Part shown: piece by piece, positions 36,935-41,282 of the stretch
Position numbering within the stretch: the stretch's first letter is position 1
How the letters are laid out: every line of letters begins with the position of its first letter
NCBI GenBank assembly: GCA_038131695.1
Contig: JAYPQA010000076.1
Location: forward strand, 1-41,282
From: JADHLK01 sp038131695
GTDB lineage: Bacteria > Pseudomonadota > Alphaproteobacteria > Puniceispirillales > Puniceispirillaceae
Reading direction: 5' to 3'
DNA length: 41,282 bases
Position numbers and translations under genes: made by a program
The notes under the pieces: model-generated
The model's input: only the letters and a program-made list of their open reading frames with translations
Told to the model about the DNA's origin: nothing
Databases searched by the model: none

Positions 36935-37471
36935 ATGCGACCTGCTGTTTTTCTCGACCGGGACGATACGCTCAATCAGGATGCGGGCTATACATTTGCG
37001 ATAGAGGATTTTGCCTGGGTCAGGGGCGCACCCGAAGCGCTGCGCCTGTTCACCGAGGCCGGGCTGCCGCTGCTGGTGGTAACCAACCAGGGCGGTATCG
37101 CGCGCGGCCTGTTTACAGAAGCAGATATGCACCGTTTCAACAGCCACATGGCTGCTGAGGCTGAAAAGCTGGGCACCCCGTTTTTGGATATCGCCTTTTG
37201 CCCGCATCATCCGGACGGGGTGATTGCCGAGCTGTCCGGCCCCTGTGCCTGTCGCAAGCCGGCCCCCGGAATGTTGCTGGAGCTGGCCAAACGCTGGCAG
37301 ATTGATCTCAGCCGCTCGGTGATGATCGGGGATCGCCAGACAGATGTAGAGGCCGGAGAGGCGGCCGGGGCCAGCGGCTATCTGTTCGACCTGGAGGGTG
37401 ATCTGGCTGAGCTGGCGCGCGATATTCTGAACCGCCATTATGCCGGCCTTGCGGGTCAGGCTGGCCGATGA
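36935..37471 (+). CDS. gmhB: D-glycero-D-manno-heptose-1,7-bisphosphate 7-phosphatase (HAD family)
   Basis: Intact 178-residue HAD phosphatase for the ADP-heptose pathway of lipopolysaccharide core. The nucleophile loop FLDRDDTLN gives D8 and D10. VVTNQGGIARGLF and GDRQTDVEAG are further HAD motifs. The GmhB zinc loop is present: C89, H91, C104 and C106 in CPHHPDGVIAELSGPCACRK. The frame is open upstream to 36767, but that part would run antisense into the aminotransferase start, so I chose the ATG at 36935. Its stop overlaps the next start as ATGA. Confidence 0.92.
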   Translation: MRPAVFLDRDDTLNQDAGYTFAIEDFAWVRGAPEALRLFTEAGLPLLVVTNQGGIARGLFTEADMHRFNSHMAAEAEKLGTPFLDIAFCPHHPDGVIAELSGPCACRKPAPGMLLELAKRWQIDLSRSVMIGDRQTDVEAGEAAGASGYLFDLEGDLAELARDILNRHYAGLAGQAGR

Positions 37472-38781
37472 CTGCGCGCCCGAACAAAAAAACGCCGGAT
37501 CAGAAAACGCCGGACCAGAAAACGCCTGTCCAGATAGCGATTGCCGGGTCCGGCCTCACCGCGATGGTGATGGCGCTGGCGCTGGCGGAAACCGGCTATC
37601 AGATCGTCTTTTTTCCGGCGGCAGAAACGCCGGCCCGGCCGGACAGCCGCACCACCACCATCCATGCAGCAGGCCAGCGGATGCTGGATTGTCTGGGTTT
37701 GTGGCAGGCTCTGCCCATACTCCCGGCCCCGATTAGCCGCATCAAGCTGGCGGAGGGCCGCCCGCAAAGAGGGGGCTGGTCGCTGGATTTTGGCGATGGC
37801 ACCAGCCCGATGGCCTATACAGCTGAGAATAGCGCGCTGCTGGCCGCCTGCCAGCAGCTGCTGGAGGGGGAGGGCCGGGTTCTGCAAGCGGCCAGCCCGC
37901 TGGACACACTCAGCTGGCAAGAGGGACGGCCTGTGCTGAGAGATGCAGCAGGCCAGATCTGGCAGCCGGATTTGCTGGTCGCCTGTGATGGGCGCGACAG
38001 CCCGGCCCGTCAGGCGGCGGGGCTGAAAATAGGTGACCGTCCGGCCGGGCAAACGGCGCTTGTGGGGCGTCTGGGCCTTGGCCTGCCACATCAGGATACG
38101 GCCTGGCAACGCTTCTTGCCGGGCGGGCCGCTGGCCCTGATGCCGCTGCCGGAAAACCGGGCCGCGATGGTCTGGTCGCTGCCGCCGGAGGAGGCGGACC
38201 GGCTGGCCGCTGGCAGCCAGCCGGATTTTGAGGCCGAACTGATGGCGGCTTTTGGCGATGCGCTGGGCCAGATGCGCTTGCTGGACAGGCTGGCTAAATG
38301 GCCGCTGCGCCCCAGCTTTGTGCCAAAACGCACGCATTCGCATCTGGTTTTGGCCGGGGATGCGGCACACGCGCTGCACCCGCTGGCCGGGATGGGCTTT
38401 AACCTTGCCTTGAGTGATGCGGCGGTGCTGGCAGATTGTCTGGCCGCGGCCCGCCAGCGCGGGCTGGCCGCAGATCACGCCAGCATTCTGGCCGATTATG
38501 AGCAGAGGCGGGTGGTGGAAACCGCCGCCCTCAGCGCCGTCACCGAAGGGCTGAACAGGCTGTTCAGCACCGATCTGCTGCCGCTTTTTCCACTGCCGAT
38601 ACGGCCCCCTATTCAATCCTTTGGGCGGATGCCTTTGGCCGCGCGCGCGCTGCCTGCCCGTCTGGCCGGTATCGGCATGACCCTTTTGGGGCGGTCTGCC
38701 ATGCGGGCAAGGCTGTCAGATATTGCGATGGGCGGGGTGCTGGCGCGGGCCAGCCTGCTGGACGGAAAGCTGCCGCGCTAA
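37468..38781 (+). CDS. UbiH/COQ6-family FAD-dependent ubiquinone biosynthesis monooxygenase
   Basis: Intact 437-residue flavoprotein hydroxylase. The FAD loop IAIAGSGLTAMVMALAL is at about 23-39, the DG motif in LVACDGRDSPARQ, and the second FAD motif in LAGDAAHALHPLAGMGFNLA. These mark the UbiH/UbiF/UbiL/COQ6 group that hydroxylates the ubiquinone ring; which position it acts on cannot be told from sequence. Residues 8-22 are a lineage-specific KTPDQ repeat before the conserved body. Translation is coupled to gmhB by an ATGA overlap, although heptose and quinone synthesis have no shared step. Confidence 0.9.
   Translation: MTARPNKKTPDQKTPDQKTPVQIAIAGSGLTAMVMALALAETGYQIVFFPAAETPARPDSRTTTIHAAGQRMLDCLGLWQALPILPAPISRIKLAEGRPQRGGWSLDFGDGTSPMAYTAENSALLAACQQLLEGEGRVLQAASPLDTLSWQEGRPVLRDAAGQIWQPDLLVACDGRDSPARQAAGLKIGDRPAGQTALVGRLGLGLPHQDTAWQRFLPGGPLALMPLPENRAAMVWSLPPEEADRLAAGSQPDFEAELMAAFGDALGQMRLLDRLAKWPLRPSFVPKRTHSHLVLAGDAAHALHPLAGMGFNLALSDAAVLADCLAAARQRGLAADHASILADYEQRRVVETAALSAVTEGLNRLFSTDLLPLFPLPIRPPIQSFGRMPLAARALPARLAGIGMTLLGRSAMRARLSDIAMGGVLARASLLDGKLPR
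37489..37533. repeat. three-copy 15-bp in-frame repeat at the 5' end of the UbiH-like gene
   Basis: aaaacgccggatcag, aaaacgccggaccag and aaaacgcctgtccag lie head to tail at 37489-37503, 37504-37518 and 37519-37533. They code KTPDQ, KTPDQ and KTPVQ just before the FAD-binding strand. The unit keeps the frame, so gain or loss of copies would be silent for the fold. Confidence 0.85.
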
Positions 38782-38806
38782 CCAGAGCGCGGCCCACACA
38801 TTCCCC

Positions 38807-38839
38807 GCAAATTCTAGGCAAATTCTAGGCAAATTCTAG
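38807..38839. repeat. three-copy 11-bp repeat containing the DUF971 stop codon
   Basis: Three exact copies of gcaaattctag stand at 38807-38817, 38818-38828 and 38829-38839. The stop codon of the DUF971 gene (38836-38838, minus strand) lies in the third copy; the other two fill most of the spacer to the convergent UbiH-like gene, which stops at 38781. Each copy holds CTAG, a rare tetranucleotide in many bacteria. The copies are perfect, so the expansion is recent or maintained. Confidence 0.9.
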
Positions 38840-39228
38840 GCGCCCGCCCCGGCCCGGCGGCGATAATCATCCATCAGCTGATCATGGCGATCTGCATAAT
38901 CAGCCAGCAACACCCAGCTATAGATGCCGGTATCATGGCCATCATCAAAGCTGATTCGCACCGCATATTGGCCAACCGGCTCAATCGCCACAATCCGCAC
39001 CGCCTGTTTGCCAAGCGGCGTGGTTTTCTGATCCGCACCATGTCCCTGAACTTCAGCCGAAGGGGATTCCACCCGCAACAGCTCAGCTGAAATCTCCTGC
39101 CGCCGCCCGTCCGGCCAGACCAGCGCCAGCCGGTCAGCCTGTTTGTTCAGCCTGATTTCAGCCGGAGCTGTGCCCGGATTTTGGCCCGAATTTTTGCCCG
39201 GATTTTTTCCTGTTGTCGGGGCTGTCAT
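38836..39228 (-). CDS. DUF971 (gamma-butyrobetaine hydroxylase-like N-terminal domain) protein
   Basis: Intact 130-residue protein. After a low-complexity Gly/Lys/Asn start, the DUF971 body reads KQADRLALVWPDGRRQEISA, then LRVESPSAEVQG, then VRIVAIEPVGQYAVRISFDD, then TGIYSWVLLADYADRHDQLM. This small domain occurs alone in many Proteobacteria and fused in gamma-butyrobetaine hydroxylase; elsewhere it is fused or linked to Mrp/ApbC iron-sulfur carriers. Its job when alone is not known. The ATG at 39228 overlaps the Trm112-like stop (ATGA), which I prefer to an ATG five codons earlier. It is the last gene of the cnoX-LonDR-Trm112 group. Confidence 0.85.
   Translation of the reverse strand: MTAPTTGKNPGKNSGQNPGTAPAEIRLNKQADRLALVWPDGRRQEISAELLRVESPSAEVQGHGADQKTTPLGKQAVRIVAIEPVGQYAVRISFDDGHDTGIYSWVLLADYADRHDQLMDDYRRRAGAGA
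39175..39210. repeat. three-copy 12-bp in-frame repeat in the 5' part of the DUF971 gene
   Basis: cggattttggcc, cgaatttttgcc and cggattttttcc are contiguous at 39175-39186, 39187-39198 and 39199-39210. On the minus strand they code GKNP, GKNS and GQNP. The stretch precedes the conserved domain. Confidence 0.7.
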
Positions 39229-39470
39229 TTTTTGGAATGCCATCTGGCTCGCTCTGCCTCGCTCAGCGCGCGCGCCGCCTCAACCAGCATGACCGGCACC
39301 GCATCACGAATCGGAAAGGCCAGCCCGGCCTGCAGGCTGATCAGCTCGTCTGCGCTGCGGTCAAATATCAGCGGGCCGCGGGTTTGCGGGCAGACCAGCA
39401 AGGACAGCAAATCCGGATCGGTGCGGCTGGGGCGCGCCCGCGATGCCTCAATGTTTGGCGGGTTGCTCAT
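39225..39470 (-). CDS. Trm112-like UPF0434 (YcaR) family protein
   Basis: Intact 81-residue protein. The body LLSLLVCPQTRGPLIFDRSA, then ELISLQAGLAFPIRDAVPVM, then LVEAARALSEAE is the YcaR/UPF0434 pattern. It resembles the Trm112 zinc-ribbon fold, but only one cysteine is present, so the zinc site is lost, as in most bacterial members. Its function is not firmly known. The ATG at 39470 (MSNPPNIEAS) overlaps the LonDR end by 23 bp, and its stop overlaps the DUF971 start. Confidence 0.88.
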   Translation of the reverse strand: MSNPPNIEASRARPSRTDPDLLSLLVCPQTRGPLIFDRSADELISLQAGLAFPIRDAVPVMLVEAARALSEAERARWHSKK

Positions 39471-40104
39471 CCGATTCCTCATGGGTGGCCATTTGCAGAA
39501 TGGTGGTCAGCAGCTGGGCCCGCGCGCCCAGCCCGCCCGCTTCCAGCAGGGCCTGTTTTTCTGCTACCTCAAACGGGCAGATCATGGCAAGGCTGGTGAC
39601 CAGCCTTTCATCACCGCAGGCTTCCAGCTGTTTCCAGTCAGCTGAAAAGCCCTTTACCTCAAAATAATGGCGCAGGATTTGTAACAGGGCGGGGCGGTCA
39701 ATCGCCTCATCATCGGGTTTCAAATCCGGTTCAAAATCGCCCCAGCCGACCTCTGCCATCAGATATCCGTCTGCCAGCTCATCACAGCCCAGCAATCGAA
39801 AGCGGGCCGTGCCAGCCAATGTTATCGTAATGCGCCCGTCATCCTGTTCGGCAAAGCTGGCTATCCGCCCGGCACAGCCAATCTGGTAGAGGCTAGCATC
39901 TTCCTCATCGCCTGTTGGCTGAATCATGCCAATCAGCCGTTGCGGGCTGGCAATGCAATCGCGCACCATCGCCAGATAGCGCGGCTCAAAAATATTCAGC
40001 GGCAACCGTCCCCCCGGCAGCAACAAGGCCCCGGACAAGGGAAAGATAGCCATTTTTGCCGGCAACTCGCTAAAACGAGGTTCAAAGGGCCCGCGATTTT
40101 TCAT
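39448..40104 (-). CDS. LON peptidase N-terminal (substrate-binding) domain protein
   Basis: Intact 218-residue stand-alone LON-SB (PUA-like) domain with no ATPase or protease part. Typical segments: MAIFPLSGALLLPGGRLPLN, IFEPRYLAMVRDCIA, IGCAGRIASFAEQDDGRIT, ITLAGTARFRLL, and the closing helical region MICPFEVAEKQALLEA. The family is common in Alphaproteobacteria next to thioredoxin-like genes; its role is not established. I chose the ATG at 40104; a GTG seven codons upstream is also possible. It lies 85 bp after cnoX. Confidence 0.88.
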   Translation of the reverse strand: MKNRGPFEPRFSELPAKMAIFPLSGALLLPGGRLPLNIFEPRYLAMVRDCIASPQRLIGMIQPTGDEEDASLYQIGCAGRIASFAEQDDGRITITLAGTARFRLLGCDELADGYLMAEVGWGDFEPDLKPDDEAIDRPALLQILRHYFEVKGFSADWKQLEACGDERLVTSLAMICPFEVAEKQALLEAGGLGARAQLLTTILQMATHEESDEQPAKH

Positions 40105-40189
40105 GATAGTCAGCCTGCTCACCAATCAAGGGGGGCTGCAATAGCCCATCTTTGCCAATATAGGCCGCTGATTTGCAAAAAAAAGCGGA

Positions 40190-41086
40190 TCAGGAAAACA
40201 ATATGCTGGACAGGGTCGCGCGGGCGTTGGCGACAAGCGGGCTGGCATGGCCAATGGCAGAAAAGCATTCCAGCAGCTGCTGGCGGGCCGCCCCCTCCTG
40301 CCAGTCGCGATCCTGCCGGATAGAGTCCAGCAGCTGGTCCATTGCCTGTTCCTGCTGGCCGTCGGCGAACAGGGCAAGCGCATAATCCTGTTTCGCCTGC
40401 AAATCCTGGGGATTGGCCGCAACGGCCGCGGCCAGCGGGGCCAGATCAGCGTTGCTGTCACCTGATTTTCTGGCCATATCCAGCGCAGCGGCTGCTTCGC
40501 GCAAGGCCGGGGCGGCGGCCCGATCCTCATCCAGCCCCTGCAGGATTTCTGCCGCCTCATCCAACTCTCCCATCTGGACAAGACAGCGCACCAGCCCAGC
40601 CAGCGCCTCAGCTGATTCCGGACGCGCCGCCAGGGCTTGCTGATAGGCGGCCAGCGCTTCCTGGGTATCGCCATCGGCCAGCGCGGCGGTTCCAGCCTGC
40701 AAGAGCGGCTCAATATCCACCGCTCCGGGCGCCGCGGCCGCCAGCTTTTCCACAAATTGCCGCACGGCTGATTCAGGCTGCACCCCGGCAAAGCCGTCGA
40801 CCGGCTGGCCATTGACAATACCATAGACAGTCGGCACGGATTGTACCCGCATCTGGGCAGCGATTTGCTGGTTCTCATCAATATTGACCTTGGCCAGCCG
40901 GACATTTTTGGTCGCTGCAACCACTTTTTCCAGGATCGGGCCCAGCTGCTTGCATGGCTCACACCAGGGGGCCCAGAATTGCACAATCACCGCTTCTGTC
41001 TGGCTGGCTGTGATCACTTCTTCCATGAAATTGGCGGCTGTAACCTCAACTATCGGAGCGGTGGCCTCAGCGATGATCGGTTCCAT
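40190..41086 (-). CDS. cnoX: thioredoxin-TPR chaperedoxin (CnoX/YbbN family)
   Basis: Intact 298-residue protein. The thioredoxin domain (about 10-115) has the full active site WCEPC with C42 and C45, and the cis-proline P85 in QSVPTVYG. Tetratricopeptide-like helices follow from about 125 (ALADGDTQEALAAYQQALAA, then LVRCLVQMGELDEAAEIL). Escherichia coli CnoX has lost the first active-site Cys and acts as a holdase for GroEL and DnaK clients. The CxxC here resembles members with real oxidoreductase activity. AGGAAAAA precedes the ATG at 41086. It heads the run cnoX-LonDR-Trm112-DUF971. Confidence 0.92.
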   Translation of the reverse strand: MEPIIAEATAPIVEVTAANFMEEVITASQTEAVIVQFWAPWCEPCKQLGPILEKVVAATKNVRLAKVNIDENQQIAAQMRVQSVPTVYGIVNGQPVDGFAGVQPESAVRQFVEKLAAAAPGAVDIEPLLQAGTAALADGDTQEALAAYQQALAARPESAEALAGLVRCLVQMGELDEAAEILQGLDEDRAAAPALREAAAALDMARKSGDSNADLAPLAAAVAANPQDLQAKQDYALALFADGQQEQAMDQLLDSIRQDRDWQEGAARQQLLECFSAIGHASPLVANARATLSSILFS

Positions 41087-41157
41087 TTTTCCTGTTCCTT
41101 GTCTTTTGCCTGTCTGTTATCCCGGTTCTTTTGTCCCAATCCGGCAGGTTTGTTCAG

Positions 41158-41282
41158 TCAATCCAGCTGGGCTGCACATCCAAGCCGTCCAAAAAGGCCA
41201 GCAGGCTGGCCGGGGCCATGCCGAAGGTCAGATCATTTACCAACGGATGCATATAGATAATTTTCGTATCCCGCAAGCTGCT
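41158..41282 (-). CDS. 3' end of a probable YbaK/ProX-type prolyl-tRNA deacylase (partial)
   Basis: An open frame enters from the right edge and stops at 41158. The 41 visible residues read SLRDTKIIYMHPLVNDLTFG, then MAPASLLAFLDGLDVQPSWI, then D. The HPL-N pattern followed by a hydrophobic helix (DLxxFL) resembles the C terminus of YbaK-fold ProX/PrdX proteins, which clear misacylated Ala-tRNA-Pro. Too little is visible for a firm call. It lies 71 bp upstream of cnoX on the same strand. Confidence 0.5.

Noticed and set aside
40170..40196. A-run with short flanking inverted repeats just after cnoX, considered as a terminator.
   Set aside because: The stem is only five base pairs and the T-run would be in the loop, not after the stem.

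Overview
The window reads as a chromosomal housekeeping segment of a GC-rich alphaproteobacterium. The evidence is gene order: fsa, DUF484 and xerC beside priA; one long sdhCDAB-zapE-mdh-sucCDAB-lpd run; and ffh-rpsP-rimM-trmD-rplS followed by leuCDB and asd. Several lineages (Rhodospirillales-like or SAR116-like) fit, and I cannot place it closer. I see no prophage, insertion sequence, CRISPR array, tRNA or rRNA. No gap between genes exceeds about 300 bases.

Layout. Positions 1-4850 hold priA (-), then fsa, a DUF484 gene and xerC (+). Positions 4886-18315 hold one minus-strand TCA-cycle block, read from right to left: sdhC, sdhD, sdhA, sdhB, zapE, mdh, sucC, sucD, sucA, sucB, lpd. It has a plausible promoter upstream of sdhC. 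A pyridoxal kinase gene diverges from it. Positions 19323-23590 carry asd, leuB, leuD and leuC (-). An intrinsic terminator and a five-copy 16-bp repeat separate leuC from rplS, trmD, rimM, rpsP and ffh (-), which have a good candidate promoter. A YdcF-like membrane protein gene diverges from ffh. Positions 28814-36796 form a tight minus-strand run with many overlaps: dapC-like aminotransferase, ftsK, lolA, xthA, dapF, mtaB, ftsY. gmhB and a UbiH/COQ6 monooxygenase follow on plus. The right end is cnoX (thioredoxin-TPR), a LonDR gene, a Trm112-like gene and a DUF971 gene (-), plus the 3' end of a probable prolyl-tRNA deacylase.

Data quality. Fourteen genes are broken by frameshifts, including sucA, sdhA, ffh, rpsP, ftsK, asd and leuC, while their neighbours are perfect. 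Every break I could resolve at base level is a missing base, mostly in a run of identical bases, or a missing CG/GC pair. I read these as consensus errors of long-read type, not as gene decay. They are densest at 7.7-17.4 kb.

Most unusual signal. Ten short tandem arrays (unit 10-30 bp, 2-5 copies) sit in these 41 kb, mainly at gene starts, gene ends and linkers. Inside reading frames the units are 12, 15 or 30 bp. Outside frames, or across stop codons, they are 10, 11, 13, 16 or 23 bp. In three genes (priA, ftsY, DUF971) the stop codon lies inside the array. The array in the leuC leader is the best candidate for a regulatory element. I found no clearly new multi-gene system.
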